Shown here: piece after piece, positions 14,376 through 21,563 of the stretch
Layout of the letters: each line of letters starts with the position of its first letter
Position numbering within the stretch: the first letter of the stretch is position 1
Assembly: GCA_964545285.1 (NCBI GenBank)
Contig: CAZJEW010000020.1
Span: 1-24,248 of the forward strand
Origin: CAG-1000 sp964545285
GTDB lineage: Bacteria > Bacillota_I > Bacilli_A > RF39 > UBA660
Length of the DNA: 24,248 bases
Direction of reading: 5' to 3'
Notes under the pieces: generated by a model
The model's input: the letters and a program-made list of their open reading frames with translations, nothing else
What the model was told of the DNA's origin: nothing
Databases searched by the model: none
Translations under genes and position numbers: made by a program

Positions 14376-14910
14376 CAATTATATTTACAAATTTATCGTC
14401 TTTTAATAAAACATAATAATACTCATTTTCACATTTTCCAATAGAAGTTCCTGATTCTACATAATCATATATTTTAATTGATTCGGTTACATTTCCATAC
14501 CAAGCATAATAACCATTACTTTGTTGTATTATTATGGTATTTCCATATTTTTCTTTGTTTCCAATAAATGTAACTATTCCACTATCTTTTAGTAATACTT
14601 CACCATTATAGTTATATTTTATACCATCTTCATATTTTTCATAATTATCTATAGTATTTATTACTGGAACGGTTTTGTCTGTAGAAAATATGTTAGTGAT
14701 TTTATTAGTAATTTTATTTACAAAACTAAAATCCATAGTTGAATTTAATACTTCATCAATTATAAAATTTTTAAATTTTGGAGATATATTACTAATAATT
14801 AAAACTAAACCAACAAATATAATAATTGTAAACATTTTATTTAGTGTTTTACTAATAAATCCTTTTTTACTGCTTTCATTCTTATTATTTTTATATTCTT
14901 CATATGTCAT
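14365..14910 (-). CDS. spoIVFA: SpoIVFA-like regulator of SpoIVFB
   Basis: The 181-residue protein has a polar cytoplasmic N-terminus, one membrane helix (about 26-42) and an extracytoplasmic domain ending in a degenerate LytM/M23-like beta fold (GNTIIIQQSNGYYAWYGNV, then ESGTSIGKC). No HxH or zinc ligands are visible, as expected for SpoIVFA, which anchors and restrains SpoIVFB in the forespore-surrounding membrane. Sequence similarity is weak by eye; the call rests on topology, the M23-like remnant and direct overlap with spoIVFB. The ATG is 8 nt after the radC stop codon with no obvious Shine-Dalgarno. Confidence 0.75.
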   Translation of the reverse strand: MTYEEYKNNKNESSKKGFISKTLNKMFTIIIFVGLVLIISNISPKFKNFIIDEVLNSTMDFSFVNKITNKITNIFSTDKTVPVINTIDNYEKYEDGIKYNYNGEVLLKDSGIVTFIGNKEKYGNTIIIQQSNGYYAWYGNVTESIKIYDYVESGTSIGKCENEYYYVLLKDDKFVNIIDEN

Positions 14911-14918
14911 ATTAAATA

Positions 14919-15614
14919 TTATGATGTAACAATATTTTTATGCATTTCTTCATAAAAACTATAATAATTACTACTGCCTATAATAATATGATCTACTACT
15001 GGTATTCCAATTATTTTTCCTGATTCAAATAAATGATTTGTAAGTTCAATGTCCGGACTGCTTGGTGTTACGTCACCGCTTGGATGATTATGTATTACAA
15101 TAATAGAATAAGCACTTTCTAAAAAAGCATATTTAAATATTTCTCTTGGATGAACACACGAAGAATTTATAGTACCTTTAAATAATAGTTTATAACTTAT
15201 TAAAAAACTTTTAGTATTGAGATAAATAGCATAAAAATTTTCTTGATATTCATTAATAAATAAGTCTTTAAAATAATTATAAATCTTAGTAGAATTATTT
15301 AATAATATATTGTTTTTTTTGTTATTATAGAAAACTCTTTTTCCTAATTCTAAGGCCGCTACTAGTTCAATAGATTTTACTTTACCCATTCCTTTTATAT
15401 GTGATAATTTATTTACACTAATATTTTTTAAATTATCAATACTTTTATATTCACTTAATATTTGAGAAGATAATGTTTTTGCTGAAATCCCTTTTATACC
15501 AGTTTTTATTATAATTGAAATTAATTCTTCATTTGACAAATTTTGTGGCCCTACTAATAATAATCTTTCTCTTGGTTTTTCTTCTATCGATAAGTCTTTT
15601 ATTCTAATATTCAT
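14919..15614 (-). CDS. radC: RadC-family JAB/MPN protein
   Basis: The 231-residue protein has an N-terminal helix-hairpin-helix region (around 67-90, KGMGKVKSIELVAALELGKR) and a C-terminal MPN domain with the JAMM ligands in HNHPSGDVTPSSPD (His175, His177, Ser185, Asp188). The molecular role is unsettled; links to recombination and repair have been proposed and questioned. The ATG follows AAAGG. It begins the radC-spoIVFA-spoIVFB run. In B. subtilis mreBCD and minCD lie between radC and spoIVFA; they are absent here. Confidence 0.95.
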   Translation of the reverse strand: MNIRIKDLSIEEKPRERLLLVGPQNLSNEELISIIIKTGIKGISAKTLSSQILSEYKSIDNLKNISVNKLSHIKGMGKVKSIELVAALELGKRVFYNNKKNNILLNNSTKIYNYFKDLFINEYQENFYAIYLNTKSFLISYKLLFKGTINSSCVHPREIFKYAFLESAYSIIVIHNHPSGDVTPSSPDIELTNHLFESGKIIGIPVVDHIIIGSSNYYSFYEEMHKNIVTS

Positions 15615-15644
15615 TATATACCTTTCTTATATATTATTTGGTAT

Positions 15645-15672
15645 AAAAAAAGAAAACACTTCTTGTTTTCTT
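15645..15672 (-). terminator. Intrinsic terminator of ylbL
   Basis: A 9-bp perfect stem (AAGAAAACA / TGTTTTCTT) with a 5-nt loop and a T6-7 run on the minus strand, 4 nt after the stop codon. Confidence 0.85.
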
Positions 15673-15676
15673 AAAA

Positions 15677-16693
15677 TTATCTGTTTCTCAATTTTTCTAT
15701 AACATTGTGAAGATTATCAGCTTCTATGATTTCAATATTATAATTATTAGCTTTTTTTAACTTTATAGCTTCTTCATAATTTTCGGTTGGTACTATAAAC
15801 ACATCTGCATTATTTTTAACAGCACCAGCTAATTTATATTTTACTCCATCAATTGAGCCAACTATGCCATCTTCATTTATTGTACCCGTTCCAGAAATAA
15901 TATCTCCTTTTGTTAAATCATATTCAGTTATTCTATTATATATCTCTAAAGCACACATTAATCCCCTAGAAGAACCGCTTTCGCTATTTTTAAATATATA
16001 TTTTATTTTAGGAGTAGTCTCAATAGTTTTCAATTCTGATAAATATAAACCTATAATTGTTTTTCCATCATTTTCAATTAAAGTTGCATAACATTCTATT
16101 ATTTTATTATTCCTACTAACATTTATTGAAATAGAATCGCCGGCACTATATTTATTAATATTATTAGAAACACTATCATAATCAGTTATGACGTTATTCT
16201 CGATACTTTTAATTATATCTCCAGTTTTTATATTTGTTTTAGCATCTTCGCTAACATAAGTAACCGTCACATCAATATTAGTAACTTTATATTCAAGATT
16301 TGCCTCCGTAAATGAAGCAATTATTGCATCATAGCTTGTTTCTTTCAAGTATATTTGATTTCTTTCATTAATTTCGCTAGAAGATTCATTTCCAATTCTT
16401 GAATCATCTATGCTTACTAAATCCCATGATGGTATAACATATGATAAAAGTATTAAAGGCGCAATACCTTTCTTAGCGGTTACATAAGTCATATTAAAAG
16501 AACCTTCCTCATTATAACTACTCTCTACTTCTATCCTATCTTCTAAAGAGATTAACCCTCCAGGAGAATAAATGTAATAATTAAATTCTATAAAAAACCA
16601 TGGTACTATTAACGCAAAGATTATATATGATTTATAATTATACTTTATATCTTTTATTACTAAATTAATAATATTTTTAAATTTTTCTTTCAT
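15677..16693 (-). CDS. ylbL: YlbL-like membrane-anchored PDZ/Lon-type serine protease
   Basis: A 338-residue protein with one N-terminal membrane helix (about 22-42), a PDZ domain (about 135-205, KTGDIIKSIENN) and a Lon-type S16 protease domain. The catalytic Ser242 is in GSSRGLM and the Lys is Lys287 in GVKYKLAGA, with the 45-residue spacing of B. subtilis YlbL. The family works at the outer face of the membrane; YlbL in Bacillus degrades the division inhibitor YneA. I chose the ATG at 16693 because GAGGAT precedes it and homologues start here. An in-frame ATG at 16831 would lie inside the divergent ylbJ. Divergent pairing with ylbJ is supportive. Confidence 0.93.
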   Translation of the reverse strand: MKEKFKNIINLVIKDIKYNYKSYIIFALIVPWFFIEFNYYIYSPGGLISLEDRIEVESSYNEEGSFNMTYVTAKKGIAPLILLSYVIPSWDLVSIDDSRIGNESSSEINERNQIYLKETSYDAIIASFTEANLEYKVTNIDVTVTYVSEDAKTNIKTGDIIKSIENNVITDYDSVSNNINKYSAGDSISINVSRNNKIIECYATLIENDGKTIIGLYLSELKTIETTPKIKYIFKNSESGSSRGLMCALEIYNRITEYDLTKGDIISGTGTINEDGIVGSIDGVKYKLAGAVKNNADVFIVPTENYEEAIKLKKANNYNIEIIEADNLHNVIEKLRNR

Positions 16694-16715
16694 TATTTTT
16701 ATCCTCAATAATAAT

Positions 16716-16724
16716 ATTATAACA
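16716..16724 (-). promoter_or_regulatory. Extended -10 promoter for ylbL
   Basis: TGTTATAAT on the minus strand gives a consensus -10 with a TGn extension; no -35 is recognisable. The leader would be about 16 nt and contains the GAGGAT ribosome binding site. The whole divergent spacer to ylbJ is only 46 bp. Confidence 0.55.
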
Positions 16725-16739
16725 CAGGAGAAATAATAT

Positions 16740-17660
16740 ATGATTAATAAAAAGATAATATTATTAACTTTCATTTTAATATCATTTTTGCTTAACATAA
16801 ATATCATAAATAATTCAGTATTAGATGCCACATATTTATTTTTTAATAATATATTTGTAAGTATATTTCCATTTATAATTCTCTGTGATATATTAATATA
16901 TTATGATTACCATATATTTTTAAGTAAAACCATTGGAAAAATACTTTCTTTTATTTTTAATATAAATGAAAATAGTGTAATTGTTTTTATATTAAGTATT
17001 CTTACTAGTCAACCTTCTAACTCAATATATATTAAAAACTTATTAGATAAAAATATTATCAATGAAAATACAGCTAATAAAATTATTACTTTTACATATT
17101 TTCCTTCTATTGCTTTTGTAGTAGGAAGTATAGGTATTAAGTTATATGATAATATTTATGTCGGAATAATATTGCTTATAACAAATTATATTTATAATAT
17201 TTGTATAGGTTTATATTTAAGAAACAAAAATAGCATAATAAATATTTATAACGATATAAATGAAAAAAAAGATTCATTTTTTATTATGTTAAAAAAATCC
17301 ATTATTAATTCTTTTAATACTTGTTTAATTATATTAGGTAACATTATTTTATTTTCTATTATAATAAACATATTTAATAATTATATTCATATTAATCCAA
17401 TTATTAATTCAATTTTAACAGGTGTTTTAGAACTCACTAACGGGCTAAATAATATAAGTTTATTAAATATACCTCTGAGTTATAAAATAGTTTTATCAAG
17501 CTTTATATTGAATTTCAGTGGGCTATCAATAATATTTCAAAGTAGAAGCATACTAAATAATTATAAAATTAATATAAAAAAAATAATAATTATAAAATTA
17601 TTATTTAGTTTATTAATATCAATAATTCTATTTATTGTGTTCCAGCTGAATATATCTTAA
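16740..17660 (+). CDS. ylbJ: YlbJ-like sporulation integral membrane protein
   Basis: A 306-residue polytopic membrane protein with about seven or eight hydrophobic segments. The FPFIILCDILIYYDY (43-57) and SQPSNSIYIKNLLD regions resemble the YlbJ family (FPFL...; GYPSGAK...), followed by a second repeat-like block of helices. YlbJ is a mother-cell (sigma-E regulon) protein required for normal heat-resistant spores; its transport role, if any, is not known. It is shorter than B. subtilis YlbJ (about 408). The ATG follows CAGGAG. It is divergent from ylbL, its usual neighbour. Its last 29 nt overlap the convergent prepilin gene. Confidence 0.8.
   Translation: MINKKIILLTFILISFLLNINIINNSVLDATYLFFNNIFVSIFPFIILCDILIYYDYHIFLSKTIGKILSFIFNINENSVIVFILSILTSQPSNSIYIKNLLDKNIINENTANKIITFTYFPSIAFVVGSIGIKLYDNIYVGIILLITNYIYNICIGLYLRNKNSIINIYNDINEKKDSFFIMLKKSIINSFNTCLIILGNIILFSIIINIFNNYIHINPIINSILTGVLELTNGLNNISLLNIPLSYKIVLSSFILNFSGLSIIFQSRSILNNYKINIKKIIIIKLLFSLLISIILFIVFQLNIS
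17576..17605 (-). terminator. Terminator of the prepilin operon, inside ylbJ
   Basis: On the minus strand a 10-bp perfect A/T stem (AATAATAATT / AATTATTATT) with a 4-nt loop ends in a T8 run, 26 nt after the last prepilin stop codon. It lies in ylbJ coding sequence on the other strand. An all-A/T stem in an AT-rich gene could be chance. Confidence 0.5.
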
Positions 17661-18264
17661 CATTATACTCGCTTTTAGATGCACCTATAGTAATAGTTCT
17701 CATATAATCTGTTTTACCAGCAGTTTTACTAAAATATGTTTTAATGTTAGAGGTAATACTATTAAAAACATATTTTTTATACTCATCATTGTATTTCATA
17801 GCATCTTCAGTCATACTATAAGTTTCAGTTGATTCAATTGTTTTAATTAACAATGTTTTATCATTTTCAACATCATAATAATCAATAGTTGATTTTGAAA
17901 CAACTTTATATACTGTAATACCATCAATAACACTAGAAGTTTCATTAGAAAATAGTCTTAATACTAATCTTCTTGAATAACCACTATTTAAATTAATATT
18001 ACAAGTAGTTGTTGTGAGTGTTAAAATGGTAGATGAAGAACATGTAACATCATTGCTTCCAAATTTAATACCACCATTTTCCAGTATATCATTATTAATA
18101 AATCTAGCTATTATTGCTCCAGTAACTCTAACATCAGTATCATCATTTGATGTAACATATACATCCTTAAGTCTAATTAAAGTGTTTAACATAAATACAA
18201 GAACAACACTTACTAATGTTAAACTTATTAATATTTCAACTAAAGTAAAACCATTCCTTTTCAT
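17632..18264 (-). CDS. Type IV prepilin-like protein (canonical GFTLVE leader)
   Basis: The third gene of the prepilin operon, 210 residues. It begins MKRNG then FTLVEILISL..., the classical prepilin peptidase site with Glu at mature position 5 and a hydrophobic helix (about 6-26). A beta-rich, Ser/Thr-rich ectodomain follows, with one Cys pair (TCS...TCN) that could form a disulfide. This is the layout of a minor pilin or pseudopilin. I chose the ATG at 18264, after GAGGAT inside the previous gene, 1 nt past that gene's stop; the upstream in-frame ATG at 18309 is rejected. The 3' end overlaps ylbJ on the opposite strand by 29 nt. Confidence 0.8.
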   Translation of the reverse strand: MKRNGFTLVEILISLTLVSVVLVFMLNTLIRLKDVYVTSNDDTDVRVTGAIIARFINNDILENGGIKFGSNDVTCSSSTILTLTTTTCNINLNSGYSRRLVLRLFSNETSSVIDGITVYKVVSKSTIDYYDVENDKTLLIKTIESTETYSMTEDAMKYNDEYKKYVFNSITSNIKTYFSKTAGKTDYMRTITIGASKSEYNVKIYSAGTQ

Positions 18265-18265
18265 A

Positions 18266-18784
18266 TTAATCCTCATCAATCTGCACAGAAGCATAATAAT
18301 ATTCCCCACCTATATAGAATACTCCAATAGCATACGAAATATTTTTAGTTACCGCATTGCCTTCATTATCATATGACACATTTTGAGTTTGTAAATGTTC
18401 TAAAAACTCTATTGTTCCATTATTATAAACAGAATAATTATTATTAATTTCATTATTGATATTAGTAACTATACCAACAAATTGCAAATTTAAATCACTA
18501 AATACTTGTGTACAATTTGTTAAATACGTACTCATATAAGTATTACAATTACTTTTACTTGTATAAAAAGAAGTAATTGAAGGTTTTACATAGCTTGATG
18601 CATTAGTTGTTCCTAATTTCATAACATAATAAAGAGCATACACTTCACTTGGTCTATTATAATATTTATTAATATTATTTTTTCTTACAACCAAAGAATA
18701 TGTTGAAAGAATAATAGATAATGACAACATAGTTACCACTAATACAACAATGGTTTCCATAAATATAAATCCATTCTTTTTCAT
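18266..18784 (-). CDS. Type IV prepilin-like protein (GFIFME leader)
   Basis: The second gene of the operon, 172 residues. The start MKKNG then FIFMETIVVLVV is a prepilin-type N-terminus with Glu at mature position 5 and a hydrophobic helix to about residue 29. The ectodomain is polar, Asn/Tyr-rich, with two cysteines (SNC...TNC, about 12 residues apart) that may form a disulfide. No known pilin class could be assigned. The ATG directly follows the stop codon of the first gene (TAAATG) with GGTGAA upstream, so the two are coupled. Confidence 0.7.
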   Translation of the reverse strand: MKKNGFIFMETIVVLVVTMLSLSIILSTYSLVVRKNNINKYYNRPSEVYALYYVMKLGTTNASSYVKPSITSFYTSKSNCNTYMSTYLTNCTQVFSDLNLQFVGIVTNINNEINNNYSVYNNGTIEFLEHLQTQNVSYDNEGNAVTKNISYAIGVFYIGGEYYYASVQIDED

Positions 18785-20002
18785 TTAATTCACCATATAA
18801 GGATTTGAATATGAACCAGTTTGAGCAGAAGATGATATAGTTAATCCACCATTAATAACAATAACAGGCATATAATATGACGAAGTACTTACTGATTGAT
18901 AAGTAAGGCTTCCATTAGAAACTACAAACATTTTCGCACCACTAGAATAACCCATAGGAGACATTGTCCAATAAGTATTACCAGAATGCAAATAAAATGA
19001 TGTATTAGCAAGGCCATAAACGCCACCTGCTAAAGCAACCTCATCAGCAGTTAATAAGCCAATAGAATATGTTAAATCACCATTACCATTGGTACTTAAA
19101 GTAGTAAAACTATTATTATAAGTTTTATTTAGACTGCCATAATAATTACCATTTAACATTTTACATGATAAAGAAGGAGAAGATGCAGAATATATAAAGT
19201 TGCCAGGAGCTAATCTACTTTTAGCACCATAATATGTAGTTGTAGTACCGTATCCATATGAACTTAAATCCAAAATACTTCTATCATTACAAAAAACTGC
19301 ATTTATTATTTTACTAGAATAACTATTCAAATTAGAAAGATACCAACTCTCTAAAGCAGTCTTCATTAGACTATTGTTTGTATTAGCATGAGTATTATAA
19401 TAATTTGTAGCACCAGTATTTCCATACTTATATCCAAGATAAGCATTATCATTATCAGCGGAATTAAATTGAGATGTTAATGATACATTTAGATTAGGAG
19501 AACAAGAAGAAGAATAAGCACCATTATATACTAATTTAACAGATTGATTATTATCTATAGTCACTATTTTCCAACACATACCCGCAAAAACGACATTATT
19601 ATCAGTAACATTACCTCTATAAAAATATATTCTTTCAGTATTATTATTTGCAGTAGAATAATACAAACCTTTTCCATTTGTATCACTACTTATATTCCCA
19701 TAATCTATTCCACTAGATGAAGAAACATAATCGCTTTGAATTGTTGACAAAAAAGCACCATTAGCAATTGTCATACATGCCAAAGAAGATGAACCATTGC
19801 ATTCATTAAACCATAAATTAACACTTGAACTATTAAGCTCAGAACCATTTAATTTTACTTCAGTTTTAATCCTATCATCTATAGTAGTTAAATAACTATT
19901 TTTCTTTGAATAAGCAGTAATGATAGCTAAAATAAGAAAAAGAAACAATACTAAAAAAGTATAAACAAGTGTCATAGAAATAAATCCTTTATTATTCTTC
20001 AT
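18785..20002 (-). CDS. Prepilin-like surface protein with DUF6273/FISUMP-like domain
   Basis: The first and largest gene of the operon, 405 residues. The start MKNNKG then FISMTLVYTFLVLFLFLIL is prepilin-like, but Thr replaces Glu at mature position 5. After the helix (about 8-31) comes a Ser/Asn/Tyr-rich extracellular domain with landmarks found in large surface protein families of gut Firmicutes: GKGLYY, YFYRGNV, FAGMCWKIV, LVYNG, CNDRS, GLLTADEVALAGG, YWTMSPMG and a final MPVIVINGG. These resemble DUF6273/FISUMP modules, whose ligands are unknown. Several cysteines occur as likely pairs. The ATG follows AGGAG. It could be a tip adhesin of a pilus or a membrane-tethered sensor. Confidence 0.65.
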   Translation of the reverse strand: MKNNKGFISMTLVYTFLVLFLFLILAIITAYSKKNSYLTTIDDRIKTEVKLNGSELNSSSVNLWFNECNGSSSLACMTIANGAFLSTIQSDYVSSSSGIDYGNISSDTNGKGLYYSTANNNTERIYFYRGNVTDNNVVFAGMCWKIVTIDNNQSVKLVYNGAYSSSCSPNLNVSLTSQFNSADNDNAYLGYKYGNTGATNYYNTHANTNNSLMKTALESWYLSNLNSYSSKIINAVFCNDRSILDLSSYGYGTTTTYYGAKSRLAPGNFIYSASSPSLSCKMLNGNYYGSLNKTYNNSFTTLSTNGNGDLTYSIGLLTADEVALAGGVYGLANTSFYLHSGNTYWTMSPMGYSSGAKMFVVSNGSLTYQSVSTSSYYMPVIVINGGLTISSSAQTGSYSNPYMVN

Positions 20003-20025
20003 ATCAAAACTCCTAGTATATAATA

Positions 20026-20054
20026 ATTATATATTTTTTATATGATTTTGTAAA
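20026..20054 (-). promoter_or_regulatory. Sigma-A promoter for the prepilin operon
   Basis: TTTACA (20049-20054), 17 nt, perfect TATAAT (20026-20031) on the minus strand. The -35 box directly follows the ysxE terminator T-run. A vegetative promoter suggests the operon is not restricted to sporulation. Confidence 0.8.
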
Positions 20055-20077
20055 GAAAAAAAGTCTTTAGAGACTTT
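20055..20077 (-). terminator. Intrinsic terminator of spoVID-ysxE
   Basis: AAAGTCT / AGACTTT, 7 bp, 4-nt loop, T6 run on the minus strand; the ysxE stop codon (20076-20078) overlaps the stem. Confidence 0.8.
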
Positions 20078-20885
20078 AATTTACTATTTTATAACTTCTA
20101 TATATATATTCAAACGAATCTTGTATATAAATAGTATTTTCATACTCACTATTAATAAACTCAATTTTTGGAGGAAGAGAAATAAGGGCTTTAAACAATA
20201 AATCTTCTTCTTTTAGTAAACTAAATATTTTATTATACTCTTCGTATAATAATTTAAAATTTAATTTAAATCCATCCTTTTTATAGTATTTAAATAAATC
20301 AAGTATTGGAGTATCTACTAAATAATTATCCCAACTAAGTAAATAGTTTTGATCCCCTTTCACAAAGTGGTCGTTAGATATATTATTGTGAACTATACAT
20401 ACTCTTTCGGTAGTTTTATCTTTAACTAAATTATACCATTTATTTAATTCTATACTTGAATATTTTAAGCTACCTAAAATAGCTGAGTAATTTCTAGCAA
20501 ATAAGTAATGAGAAGGAGACATATATATTTCAGTTTCAATATCACTTATTATCTCTTCATAATAATCTTTTAAATAATTAATATTACCTAAGATTTTATC
20601 ATATATTTCTTTATATTTATTTTTAGATATATCTTTATAAAAAAATGTTTTTAAATGTAATGAAGCTATTGTTTTAATTAATTCAATTCCTTTAGTTATT
20701 TCATGATATTTTTTTTCTTCTATATATTCACTATTCATTTCTTCATTAGATACACTTAATACCTTAGGATAATTACTAAAATTTCTAATATCTAAATAAT
20801 CATATAGTTCTAATACACTATCATTCTTTTTTTTAGAAACAATATTATCTTCTATTCTTACACTATTTTTATATTTTCTAGTCAC
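20076..20885 (-). CDS. ysxE: YsxE/CotS-like coat-associated pseudokinase
   Basis: A 269-residue protein of the CotS/YutH/YsxE group, which shares the aminoglycoside phosphotransferase fold and associates with spore coat. The C-terminal lobe shows the family pattern VCIVHNNISNDHF (162-174) and YLLSWDNYLVDTPILDL (181-197). In active kinases the first reads HGDxxxxN; here the catalytic Asp is Asn168 and the metal-binding Asn is His173, so phosphotransfer is unlikely. The start is the GTG at 20885, overlapping the spoVID stop by 8 nt; no strong ribosome binding site is visible, so it is probably coupled. In B. subtilis ysxE follows spoVID, as here. Confidence 0.75.
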   Translation of the reverse strand: MTRKYKNSVRIEDNIVSKKKNDSVLELYDYLDIRNFSNYPKVLSVSNEEMNSEYIEEKKYHEITKGIELIKTIASLHLKTFFYKDISKNKYKEIYDKILGNINYLKDYYEEIISDIETEIYMSPSHYLFARNYSAILGSLKYSSIELNKWYNLVKDKTTERVCIVHNNISNDHFVKGDQNYLLSWDNYLVDTPILDLFKYYKKDGFKLNFKLLYEEYNKIFSLLKEEDLLFKALISLPPKIEFINSEYENTIYIQDSFEYIYRSYKIVN

Positions 20886-21510
20886 TGTTTATATACGGAA
20901 TTATTATTTTGTCACCTACATTGATTTCATTTAAATTATTATATTCTACTAAATCTTCATAATTAATATTATATTTAGTACATATTGTATCAATTGTATC
21001 ATTTTCACGTACAATATATACTTTATATGTATTATATTTTTCTTCATTATTAATAATATTATTAGTTATATTGTTAATGGTATCTTCGGAATTAACAATA
21101 TTATTATTTGTTTCTTCAAAACTCTCTTCATTTTCATCATTAAAATAATCATCAAGATCATTATTATATTCCATTATATCCTCCTTTATATCCTCTTTTT
21201 CACAACTAAATTCAAGAAGAGCATCAACTTTCATTAAATCTTTTTCGATTTTATATTTAAAATCAGATATTTCTATATTAATACTTTCTTTAATAATATC
21301 TTCACTTATAGCTATAGAAAATGGTATTTCATAATAAAAATCCTCTTCAATCAATGAAGCTTCAGTCATTTTATAAGAACCAGATAATAATATGAATCCA
21401 TCTACTACACTATCTTTAATATTGAAATTATGTTCTACATCAATACTTGTTATTTCATATACTTTTGATTTAAATATAATATCTTTTTTAAGTGGAATTA
21501 TTTCTTTCAT
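20878..21510 (-). CDS. spoVID: Small SpoVID-like coat morphogenetic protein with LysM
   Basis: SpoVID directs wrapping of the spore coat around the forespore. The 210-residue protein has a beta-rich N-terminal domain (1-105; LKKDIIFKSKVYEITSI, then GFILLSGSYKMTEASLIEEDF) like the SpoVID N-terminus. An acidic, Asn-rich linker (106-160) follows, then one LysM domain (162-205, YIVRENDTIDTICTKYNIN...NNLNEINVGDKIIIP). B. subtilis SpoVID is about 575 residues; this one lacks nearly all of the long middle region. The ATG follows GAAAGGAC. It is paired with ysxE downstream and preceded by the lon terminator. Confidence 0.82.
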   Translation of the reverse strand: MKEIIPLKKDIIFKSKVYEITSIDVEHNFNIKDSVVDGFILLSGSYKMTEASLIEEDFYYEIPFSIAISEDIIKESINIEISDFKYKIEKDLMKVDALLEFSCEKEDIKEDIMEYNNDLDDYFNDENEESFEETNNNIVNSEDTINNITNNIINNEEKYNTYKVYIVRENDTIDTICTKYNINYEDLVEYNNLNEINVGDKIIIPYINSD

Positions 21511-21535
21511 ATATGTCCTTTCAAAACATTATATG

Positions 21536-21563
21536 AAAAAAAATATTCTTTATGAGAATATTT
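21536..21563 (-). terminator. Intrinsic terminator of lon
   Basis: AAATATTCT / AGAATATTT, 9 bp, 5-nt loop, T8 run on the minus strand. The lon stop codon (21550-21552) is in the loop. Confidence 0.85.

Noticed and set aside
16694..16831. In-frame upstream starts for ylbL
   Set aside because: The extra 46 residues would lie antisense to ylbJ and across its ribosome binding site; the ATG at 16693 has its own GAGGAT and matches YlbL N-termini.
16740..17660. ylbJ as a nucleoside transporter
   Set aside because: The related gate-domain fold is shared, but transporter motifs were not recognised and the ylbL context favours YlbJ.
18265..18309. In-frame upstream start for the last prepilin gene
   Set aside because: It would bury the prepilin leader; MKRNG/FTLVE needs the ATG at 18264.
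17632..20002. comG competence operon
   Set aside because: No ComGA or ComGB homologue is adjacent, and the first protein is far larger than ComGC-type pseudopilins.
21528..21553. Sigma-E promoter for spoVID (ATA, 15 nt, CATATAAT)
   Set aside because: The -10 is good, but the spacer is a base short and the start would fall in the ribosome binding site; the region is also the lon terminator. Possible, not supported enough to list.
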